A DNA stretch of 64,000 nt from Fictibacillus fluitans. Its GTDB lineage: Bacteria > Bacillota > Bacilli > Bacillales > Fictibacillaceae. Below, piece after piece: positions 57,403 through 64,000 of this stretch; the stretch's first letter is position 1; each line of letters opens with the position of its first letter. The stretch covers positions 1 to 64,000 of the forward strand of contig NZ_JAUHTR010000017.1 of the NCBI RefSeq assembly GCF_030418125.1, in the 5' to 3' direction. The notes under the pieces were generated by a model. The model worked only from the letters and a program-made list of their open reading frames with translations. It was not told where the DNA came from and did no database searches. Both the position numbers and the translations under genes were made by a program.

Positions 57403-59772
57403 TTATTTTAGTAAGGCGACTGTAATTCCGCTTCCGCCCTCATTGGCTCCCCCCATGCGTGTGGATTTCACATTGGGATGGGATTTAAGAAGCTGCTGAA
57501 CACCGGAACGAAGAGCGCCCGTGCCTTTTCCATGAATGATGGAAACCTGTGGATAGCCAGCGAGCATTGCCTCGTCCAGATACTTATCCACCTCTATCAT
57601 GGCATCTTCATAGCGCTTGCCGCGAAGATCAAGCTCCGGACGAACCGAATCATCGCTTCCCTGTACTTTGACAAAGGAGCGGGGCTCCGGCTTTTTCTCT
57701 TTCGGCTGCTTGATCGGTTCAAGATCCCCGACTGCCACATTCATTTTCAAAATGCCGATTTGAACCTGGTATTCCTTGTCGCTGACTTTGTTGATGATGT
57801 GCCCCTTCTGGCCAAAGCTCAGCACCTTGACCTCATCGCCCGGCTTGAAGGAGGCTGTCTTAGGCTTCGCAGAAACTGTTGATTTCTTCTTTTTGGAGCG
57901 AAGGCTCGGTGTGGCGTCTTCCAGGCGTTTGCGGGCATCGATCAAACGGTGTTCCTTAACATTTCCTGCCGCCTCTTTCTGATATTCACGAAGTTCTTTA
58001 ATGACGGTTTCTGCGGTACGTCTGGCATTGGCGACCGCCTCTTCTGCTTTTCGCTCTGCTTCTTCAAGCAAACGGTCTCGATCCTGTTCGAGGTGGCGCA
58101 GCTCGGCTTCAAGATCGGTTTTAAGCCGTTCCGCTTCCTTCCGGAGAGCGATCGCTTTCTCACGTTCTTCCTGTGCCCGTTTCTGATTGTCCTCAAGAGA
58201 ACGAATCATGTTATCAATCTTGTTATCTTCATCACTGATTTGCGATTTCGCATCATCGATAATCGACGGCTCCAGGCCAAGACGCCTTGAGATTTCAAAC
58301 GCGTTGCTTCGGCCGGGGACGCCAATTAAAAGCCTGTAGGTCGGCCTCAGTGTTTCCACGTTAAACTCGACACTCGCATTGATCACACCTTCACGGTTAT
58401 AGGCATACGCCTTCAATTCGCTGTAGTGGGTGGTTGCGATAACCTTTGCCCCGCGGGCATACACATAATCCAGGATGGAGATCGCAAGGGCAGCACCTTC
58501 CTGAGGATCCGTTCCCGCTCCAAGTTCGTCAAATAAAACAAGGCTCTTGAAGTTCACCTGTTTTAGAATATCGACAATGTTGACCATGTGGGAGGAGAAG
58601 GTACTCAATGACTGTTCAATCGACTGTTCATCCCCGATATCTGCGTAGATGGCTTCAAATACCGTCATTTCCGATTCCTCTTCGGCTGGAATCTGAAGGC
58701 CGGACTGGGCCATCATTGACAGCAGGCCAATGGTTTTAAGCGTGACGGTCTTACCTCCCGTATTCGGACCGGTAATGATCAGCGATTGAAACGAACCGCC
58801 AAGCTCCACGTCGATCGGCACAACCGTATCCTGGTCGAGCAGCGGATGGCGTCCTTTATGAAGAGAAATATATTCCCTGTCGTTCATGATCGGTTTTGTT
58901 GCTTTAAGCTCCCTGCTGTATTGGGCTTTCGTAAATATAAAATCTACTTCCGCCAAAATGGATACATTATGGGCCAGCAGTTCAGCCGATTCCCCAACCA
59001 GCACGGAAAGCTCTCTTAAAATCTTTTCGATTTCCCTGGTTTCTTTTGCTTTCGCTTCTTTTAACTGGTTATTGATGGTAACCACGGCCTGCGGCTCAAT
59101 AAACAGGGTTGCTCCTGATGCAGACTGGTCGTGAACCATTCCGCCAAAATTGCCTCTGTATTCCTGTTTCACCGGGAGCACAAACCGTTCGTTACGGATC
59201 GTGATAATCGCATCGGAGAGCATTTTTTGGTAGCTGGAAGAGCGCACCATGCTCTCTAGTTTCTCCCTGACTCTGGATTCGAATGTGCGAAGCTGTCCCC
59301 TGATTGTACGCAGAGCAGGGCTCGCACTATCCAATACATGGCCATTATCATCTATACAGGCTTTGATTTCCCGTTCCAGGTCAGTGAGTGGCTCAATTTC
59401 CGCCACCAAACTGTCAAGGATCGGCAACTCAATTCCATCCTCCACCATTCCTTCGGTAAACCGCTTGAAGCGTCTGCCTCCATAAATGGTGGTGGAAATA
59501 TCCAAAAGCTCATCTGTATTCAGCACACCGCCAATCTGGGTGCGCTTCAGGCTTGCCCGGATGTCACGGATTCCTCCGAGCGGGGCCTGCCCTTTCAGGC
59601 GAAGCACGTTTACGCCTTCATCCGTGCTGTCCTGCCAGTGCCTGATTTCCTCAAAATCAATAGATGGCTGCAGCTGCTCGGCCCTTTGGCGTCCAAGGCT
59701 TGAGCTGGCATGCTTTTTTAATTGTTCAATAATTTTGGTGTATTCTAAGACTCTCTGAACACGTCCTTGCAA
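57403..59772 (-). CDS. mutS2: MutS2 endonuclease/ATPase
   Basis: 789-aa MutS paralogue without mismatch-binding domain, linked to recombination control and, in B. subtilis, rescue of collided ribosomes. MutS core and ATPase with Walker A TGPNTGGKTVTLKT and LFDELGAGTDPQEGAAL, a coiled coil (about 515–630), and a C-terminal Smr nuclease domain (ELDLRGKRYEDA, IIHGKGTGALR). TTG start (59772) after AAGGAGGAGG. Confidence 0.97.
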   Translation of the reverse strand: MQGRVQRVLEYTKIIEQLKKHASSSLGRQRAEQLQPSIDFEEIRHWQDSTDEGVNVLRLKGQAPLGGIRDIRASLKRTQIGGVLNTDELLDISTTIYGGRRFKRFTEGMVEDGIELPILDSLVAEIEPLTDLEREIKACIDDNGHVLDSASPALRTIRGQLRTFESRVREKLESMVRSSSYQKMLSDAIITIRNERFVLPVKQEYRGNFGGMVHDQSASGATLFIEPQAVVTINNQLKEAKAKETREIEKILRELSVLVGESAELLAHNVSILAEVDFIFTKAQYSRELKATKPIMNDREYISLHKGRHPLLDQDTVVPIDVELGGSFQSLIITGPNTGGKTVTLKTIGLLSMMAQSGLQIPAEEESEMTVFEAIYADIGDEQSIEQSLSTFSSHMVNIVDILKQVNFKSLVLFDELGAGTDPQEGAALAISILDYVYARGAKVIATTHYSELKAYAYNREGVINASVEFNVETLRPTYRLLIGVPGRSNAFEISRRLGLEPSIIDDAKSQISDEDNKIDNMIRSLEDNQKRAQEEREKAIALRKEAERLKTDLEAELRHLEQDRDRLLEEAERKAEEAVANARRTAETVIKELREYQKEAAGNVKEHRLIDARKRLEDATPSLRSKKKKSTVSAKPKTASFKPGDEVKVLSFGQKGHIINKVSDKEYQVQIGILKMNVAVGDLEPIKQPKEKKPEPRSFVKVQGSDDSVRPELDLRGKRYEDAMIEVDKYLDEAMLAGYPQVSIIHGKGTGALRSGVQQLLKSHPNVKSTRMGGANEGGSGITVALLK

Positions 59773-59799
59773 AATGATTCCTCCTCCTTAGGAGCACTT

Positions 59800-61521
59800 C
59801 TATTCCTGATTGTCGTTTCGTTTTAAAAAGGAAGTCAGTTCTTCCAGTGTCATCGTGTTCAATACATTTTCAGGGCGTACATACCCTTTTCTTGCGACGG
59901 CTGCGCCCACTTCCATAAAATCGAGCGTATTTTTGTAATGGGCATCCGTGTTAATCGTTATTTTTACGCCTTTTTCCTGTGCGAGCTTCAGCCACTGCGG
60001 AGCAAGATCAAGGCGGCTGGGATGGGCATTCAGTTCGAGGGCGGTGTTCGTTTCTGCGGCAAGTTCGATCAGCATTTCCACATCGACGTCATAGCCCGGA
60101 CGGCGTCCGATAATCCTGCCGGTCGGGTGCGCAATGATATCCACATGATGGCTGGTAAGTGCCGTTTTCATCCGTTTCATGATCGTTTCCCTGTTTTGAG
60201 AAAATGAAGAGTGAATGGATGCGATCACAAGGTCCATATCCGCCAGCATTTCATCATCGTAATCAAGTGATCCATCAGGCAAAATGTCCATTTCCACACC
60301 AGCCAGTATTTTAAAATCGTCGTATTGTTCGTTCAAACGATCAATCTCCTGCCGTTGTTTGCGTAGGCGTTCCGGCGTCAGCCCGTTGGCGACGACCAGA
60401 TACTTGGAATGGTCGGTAATGGCCATGTGGGTATATCCTTTTGCTTTTGCCGCTTCTGCCATTTCTTCAATGGTGTTGGCGCCGTCGCTCCAGGTGGAGT
60501 GCATGTGAAGATCGCTTTTTATATCATTTTCTTGAATAAGCCTTTGTGGTTCACGAAAAAGTTCCAGTTCATTCTCGCCTTCACGGACTTCCGGCGGGAT
60601 GTATTGAAGGCCAAAGTGGGCATAAAATTCTTCTTCAGAATCAAACGTCAGCATCTCTCCGGTTTCAGAGTTTTCAACGCCGTATTCACTGATCTTTTCA
60701 TTGCGTTCCTTGGCCAGCTGTCTCATTTGCACATTATGCTCCATTGATCCTGTAAAATGATGCAGAGCGGTGGCAAATTGGTCGCCTGTGACCAGACGGA
60801 AATCTACAGATACGGGATAATCATATTGGAGCACAACCGATACCTTTGTATCTCCTTTGGCGATGATCTCGGAAACATCTTCAAGCTCCACCAGCTTTTC
60901 CTTAGTAACAGATGGATTGGACACGGCAAGAATAAAGTCCAAATCTTTAATCGTTTCACGGCAGCGCCGCAGGCTTCCTGCCCGGGAGAACCGCTCGATG
61001 CCATCAATTTGTGACAACTGCTTCTCTACTTTTTCGGCCACGGTCAGCATGTAAGCAATGGGCAGACGGTCCGGACGCTTTCCAAGCTCGTCAATGGCAG
61101 CAAGGATTTTTTCTTCTGTTTTTGTACCAAATCCGGCAAGGCCCCTGACCTTCTCCTGTTCACAGGCCTCTTTTAAACTATCAATATCGGTAACACCCAG
61201 TTCCTGATAAAGCTTTGATATTTTTTTGCCGCCGAGACCGGGAATTTTGAGCATCGTTAACAAACCTGAGGGAAGCGTTGCCTGTAACTCCTCAAGCAAA
61301 GACGACCTTCCTGTTTCCATCAATTCCGTGATGACCGAAGCGGTTCCTTTTCCAATCCCTTTTAATTTGGAAGGGTCCTCGATTTGCTCCATATTCCGGT
61401 CATCTGACTCAAGAGCCTGTGCAGCTTTTCTGTACGCAGATGTTTTAAACGAGTTTTCCCCTTTGATTTCCATATAAATAGCGATTACTTCCAGAATATT
61501 GACAACTTCTTTTTTGTTCAT
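59800..61521 (-). CDS. polX: Family X DNA polymerase with PHP domain (PolX/YshC)
   Basis: 573-aa repair polymerase for gap filling. N-terminal HhH DNA-binding part (KLKGIGKGTASVI, KIPGLGGKKI), palm with SLRRCRETIKDLDF, and C-terminal PHP domain (DLHMHSTWSDGA, MAITDHS, INTDAH), which gives 3'-5' exonuclease and AP-endonuclease activity in the B. subtilis enzyme. 27 nt upstream of mutS2. Confidence 0.96.
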   Translation of the reverse strand: MNKKEVVNILEVIAIYMEIKGENSFKTSAYRKAAQALESDDRNMEQIEDPSKLKGIGKGTASVITELMETGRSSLLEELQATLPSGLLTMLKIPGLGGKKISKLYQELGVTDIDSLKEACEQEKVRGLAGFGTKTEEKILAAIDELGKRPDRLPIAYMLTVAEKVEKQLSQIDGIERFSRAGSLRRCRETIKDLDFILAVSNPSVTKEKLVELEDVSEIIAKGDTKVSVVLQYDYPVSVDFRLVTGDQFATALHHFTGSMEHNVQMRQLAKERNEKISEYGVENSETGEMLTFDSEEEFYAHFGLQYIPPEVREGENELELFREPQRLIQENDIKSDLHMHSTWSDGANTIEEMAEAAKAKGYTHMAITDHSKYLVVANGLTPERLRKQRQEIDRLNEQYDDFKILAGVEMDILPDGSLDYDDEMLADMDLVIASIHSSFSQNRETIMKRMKTALTSHHVDIIAHPTGRIIGRRPGYDVDVEMLIELAAETNTALELNAHPSRLDLAPQWLKLAQEKGVKITINTDAHYKNTLDFMEVGAAVARKGYVRPENVLNTMTLEELTSFLKRNDNQE

Positions 61522-61587
61522 CGGGAATTCCCTCCTCTGTTTTGACCGACTCGTACGGTAAAAAAACTTCTCTGCTTGAGAGAAGTT

Positions 61588-62127
61588 TTATGCCATATTT
61601 TTGCTCCACAAATCTTTTATCGTATCCGAGAAGACCGGAGTATTATTCACCATGCTCTGTCCGATGAAGGAATCCTGAAATGCAGAATGTATGGATCCCG
61701 ATGGAACGAGGGAAGCCACATAAAGCAGCAGGAATAAAATCAGGTAAACTTCAACAAAACCGAGAACGCCTCCCAGCCAGCGGTTCACTGTACGGAGCAG
61801 CGGCAGTTCTGCAATGAAGCTGAGCATGTTGCCGACAATCTGAAGCAATATCTTGGTTGCGAAGAATAGGAGAGCAAAGGCAATCGCCCGGTAGTAGACA
61901 TCCTCGAGTGATATACTGCTCAGGATGGAAGACATCGGGCTGTCATTTCCTACTGATGGATATGGAATCCAAAGTTTCAGGTGCGGTGCCAAATCATCGA
62001 AATACATATAAGCCACCACATAAGCGGCAATAAAACCGACGAGATGGACTACCTGCATAACAAGCCCGCGTTTCAGGCCGATAAAAAAGCCTGCGATCAA
62101 AAGAACTATCAAAATAAGATCTAACAT
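61588..62127 (-). CDS. yshB: CvpA family membrane protein YshB
   Basis: 179-aa protein with four hydrophobic helices (LILIVLLIAGFFIGLKRGL at the start, the GG-containing NRWLGGVLGFVEVYLILFL). CvpA homologues have been tied to colicin V production and envelope functions; its role here is unknown. It follows zapA with no gap. Confidence 0.88.
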   Translation of the reverse strand: MLDLILIVLLIAGFFIGLKRGLVMQVVHLVGFIAAYVVAYMYFDDLAPHLKLWIPYPSVGNDSPMSSILSSISLEDVYYRAIAFALLFFATKILLQIVGNMLSFIAELPLLRTVNRWLGGVLGFVEVYLILFLLLYVASLVPSGSIHSAFQDSFIGQSMVNNTPVFSDTIKDLWSKNMA

Positions 62128-62391
62128 TTATCTATCCTCTTTCCTAATCTGCTGTTGCAATTTTTCCAGCTCTTCTTTAGTCTTTAAGTATTCGTTCATA
62201 ATGTTAACTGCAGTAAGGACGGCAAGCTGTTTCGTATCCAGCACAGCGTTATATTGCTGGATGTCCCGCATTTTTTCGTCAACCATAGCAGCGACCGAAC
62301 GAATGTGACCGGAAGACTCAGTACCCATAACTGTATATTTCTGACCGAAAATCTCAACAATGGTGCGTTCTCTCATGTTTTCTTCCGCCAC
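62128..62391 (-). CDS. zapA: Cell division protein ZapA
   Basis: 87-aa FtsZ-bundling protein (VEIFGQKYTVMGTESSGHIR, AVLTAVNIMNEYLK, then a C-terminal coiled coil). The GTG at 62391 is 7 nt after GGAGG; the ATG at 62409 lies before that ribosome site. First gene of the zapA-yshB-polX-mutS2-yshE operon. Confidence 0.94.
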   Translation of the reverse strand: MAEENMRERTIVEIFGQKYTVMGTESSGHIRSVAAMVDEKMRDIQQYNAVLDTKQLAVLTAVNIMNEYLKTKEELEKLQQQIRKEDR

Positions 62392-62550
62392 AAAATTACC
62401 TCCATTCAAAGCTCACTTTCTTATAAAAGGATGAAACTCTATTCATTATCTTAACAGAAAGCGAACACTTATGAAAATATTTGTTGTCTCACCTGTTAAC
62501 AATAAAGCAAAATTTTGTAAAACAAATTTTTTATGAAAAGGAAAATGAAA

Positions 62551-63495
62551 ATGGCGAACACCGTACTGCAAGCAACCCCACAAGAAATTCAGAAGATGAA
62601 AGAAGCTTACAAGACATTTATACCCGCCGCCTCGCCGCCGGGCAGCATTTTTACCGCAAAGCCCCCGGGATGCACGGTTACTGCCTACAAATCCGGAAAG
62701 GTTTTATTTCAGGGAAAGAATGCAGAAGCTGAAGCCCTGAAATGGAACATCAAGCCTGCTTCCTCAGCAAGCAAGCCAAAGAAGGACAAACCAGCTCATG
62801 CCTATGCTCCGCCCGCCAATGTCGGCTCTTTATCGCTGATCGGCAGTGATGAAGTCGGAACGGGAGATTTTTTTGGCCCTATTACGGTGGTCGCATCCTA
62901 TGTACCTGAATCCCAGCTTGAACTTCTTCGCGAACTGGGTGTCAAAGATTCAAAGTTTTTAAATGATATCCAAATCGTTTCAATTGCCAAGGATCTGCTG
63001 CATACCATTCCCTACAGCCTGCTGGTGCTGAACAACCGGAAATATAATGAATTACAGGCCAAGGGAATGAGCCAGGGAAAAATGAAGGCTCTTTTGCATA
63101 ATAAAGCACTTCTTCATATGCTCGAAAAAACGCAGAGTGAAAAAGTGGACGGCATCCTGGTGGACCAATTCTGTGAACCCGGCGTCTACTTCAACTATTT
63201 GTCACAGCAATCCAAAGTGGTTAAAGATCAAATGTACTTTGCCACCAAAGGAGAATCTCTGCATTTATCGGTTGCAGCCTCCTCCATCCTTGCACGCTAT
63301 GCTTTTATAAAAGAAATGGATAAAATCAGCGCTAAAACAGGAGTTGAAATTCCAAAAGGTGCGGGAAGCAAAGTGGATTTAAAAGCAGCTGAATTAATCC
63401 GCAAGCATGGTCCTGATTTCTTGAATGATATCGCCAAGGTGCATTTTGCCAATACAAAAAAGGCGATGAATCTGGCATACGGAAAACGAAACTAG
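62551..63495 (+). CDS. rnhC: Ribonuclease HIII
   Basis: Removes RNA from RNA-DNA hybrids. 314 aa: N-terminal substrate-binding domain (FTAKPPGCTVTAYKSGKVLFQ) and the type 2 RNase H domain starting GSDEVGTGDFFGP with catalytic Asp/Glu, then GVKDSKFL and VAASSILARYAF. The start could be the ATG at 62545 or 62551; the latter gives the better spacing after AAAAGG and the family length. Confidence 0.95.
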   Translation: MANTVLQATPQEIQKMKEAYKTFIPAASPPGSIFTAKPPGCTVTAYKSGKVLFQGKNAEAEALKWNIKPASSASKPKKDKPAHAYAPPANVGSLSLIGSDEVGTGDFFGPITVVASYVPESQLELLRELGVKDSKFLNDIQIVSIAKDLLHTIPYSLLVLNNRKYNELQAKGMSQGKMKALLHNKALLHMLEKTQSEKVDGILVDQFCEPGVYFNYLSQQSKVVKDQMYFATKGESLHLSVAASSILARYAFIKEMDKISAKTGVEIPKGAGSKVDLKAAELIRKHGPDFLNDIAKVHFANTKKAMNLAYGKRN

Positions 63496-63507
63496 TCTCT
63501 TTATACG

Positions 63508-63545
63508 AAAAGACCCGCTGCCTGGTTTCAGACAGCGGGTCTTTT
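63508..63545. terminator. Bidirectional terminator between rnhC and pheT
   Basis: Perfect 13-bp stem AAAAGACCCGCTG / CAGCGGGTCTTTT with T-tracts in both directions, between convergent genes. Confidence 0.88.
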
Positions 63546-63552
63546 TCTTTCA

Positions 63553-64000
63553 TTATTTTCTTAGAGAAGCGCCAAATCGCTCTTCAAGGCTGCGCAAAAT
63601 GTTTTCGTGCGCTTTCGTTACTTCTTCATCTGTTAAGGTTCGTTCTGGGTCATAGTATTTCAGCGAGAACGCCAAGGATTTCTTTCCTTCTTCCATTCGT
63701 TCTCCTTCATACAAATCAAACAGGCTGCTTTCCTTCAACAGTTGTCCTCCGGCTTCATGGATGACTGTATTCAAATCACCTGCCGGCAGATTTTTGTCAA
63801 CCACAACCGCAATATCCCGTGTGATGGAAGGGAAACGAGGAAGAGTTTGATATATGGTTGGTTCGACACTCGCCCCAAGAAGCTGGTCAAGATTCAATTC
63901 GAATACATAGCTTTCATTCAGATCCCAATCCTTCTGGGTTCCTGGGTGAATTTGCCCGACAAAGCCAGCGGCAATGCTGTCGAGCTTAACAACAGCCGTA
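63553..64000 (-). CDS. pheT: Phenylalanyl-tRNA synthetase beta chain, C-terminal part
   Basis: The frame is open from the stop at 63553 through the right edge, so only the last ~149 codons are present. [15 protein letters not shown] in the catalytic-like core, then the C-terminal anticodon-binding (FDX-ACB) domain: [25 protein letters not shown] and [20 protein letters not shown]. Its position convergent to rnhC matches B. subtilis. Confidence 0.95.
   Translation of the reverse strand, partial: TAVVKLDSIAAGFVGQIHPGTQKDWDLNESYVFELNLDQLLGASVEPTIYQTLPRFPSITRDIAVVVDKNLPAGDLNTVIHEAGGQLLKESSLFDLYEGERMEEGKKSLAFSLKYYDPERTLTDEEVTKAHENILRSLEERFGASLRK

Overview
This window is a chromosomal segment of a low-GC, endospore-forming Bacillaceae bacterium. 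The evidence is the strongly Bacillus-like gene order (ysxE–spoVID–hemLBDCXA, ysxC–lonA–lonB–clpX–tig–ysoA–leu/ilv, rph–gerM–racE, gerE–sdhBAC–yslB, lysC–uvrC–trxA–etfAB–fadB–fadR–lcfA, yshE–mutS2–polX–yshB–zapA–rnhC–pheT), Bacillus-type Shine-Dalgarno sequences, many TTG/GTG starts, sporulation genes with recognisable sigma-E, sigma-F and sigma-K promoters, and Gram-positive control elements (T-box, GlcT RAT, lysine L-box, BirA, FadR, cre). The species cannot be fixed from the sequence alone. Both ends cut a gene: ysxE at the left edge and pheT at the right edge. Almost every gene is on the minus strand; the plus-strand genes are ysxD, yslB, bioB, a 55-aa small gene and rnhC.

Layout: 1–3.3 kb is a spore-morphogenesis operon (spoVID, a kinase-like gene, ysxE). 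3.4–9.7 kb is the haem biosynthesis operon hemAXCDBL behind a PerR-like box. 9.9–16.7 kb holds ysxD, the GTPase gene ysxC, both Lon proteases and clpX; 17–19.5 kb holds tig and ysoA. 19.7–30.7 kb is a branched-chain amino acid cluster ilvE-ilvD-[T-box]-ilvB-ilvH-ilvC-leuABCD, with CcpA-type cre sites and CodY-like boxes upstream of ilvE and an internal leucine-type T-box before ilvB. Two tRNA genes (Gly-UCC, Arg-UCU) follow. 31.4–35.4 kb holds ysnB, rdgB, rph, gerM and racE. 35.6–40.7 kb is the glucose PTS locus glcT-ptsG-ptsH-ptsI with a GlcT antiterminator target, lying between racE and gerE. 40.8–44.4 kb is gerE and sdhCAB. 44.7–50.3 kb holds yslB, a lone BirA-controlled bioB, lysC with its lysine riboswitch, uvrC and trxA. 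50.4–56.1 kb is a phosphatase gene and the fatty-acid degradation genes, here divided into lcfA and a separately promoted, FadR-autoregulated fadR-fadB-etfB-etfA unit. 56.2–57 kb is the least conventional part: a small gene with a sigma-G-like promoter, a 131-bp foldable element flanked by direct repeats, a 21-bp tandem repeat array and a 27-codon micro-ORF. 57–64 kb is the conserved mutS2/polX/zapA/rnhC/pheT region.

I see no transposase, prophage, CRISPR array, restriction or toxin system. The window is mainly conserved core genome. The useful novelty lies in the regulatory wiring (split ilv and fad units, BirA-controlled lone bioB, displaced PTS locus) and in the 56.2–57 kb intergenic complex, rather than in a large new gene system.
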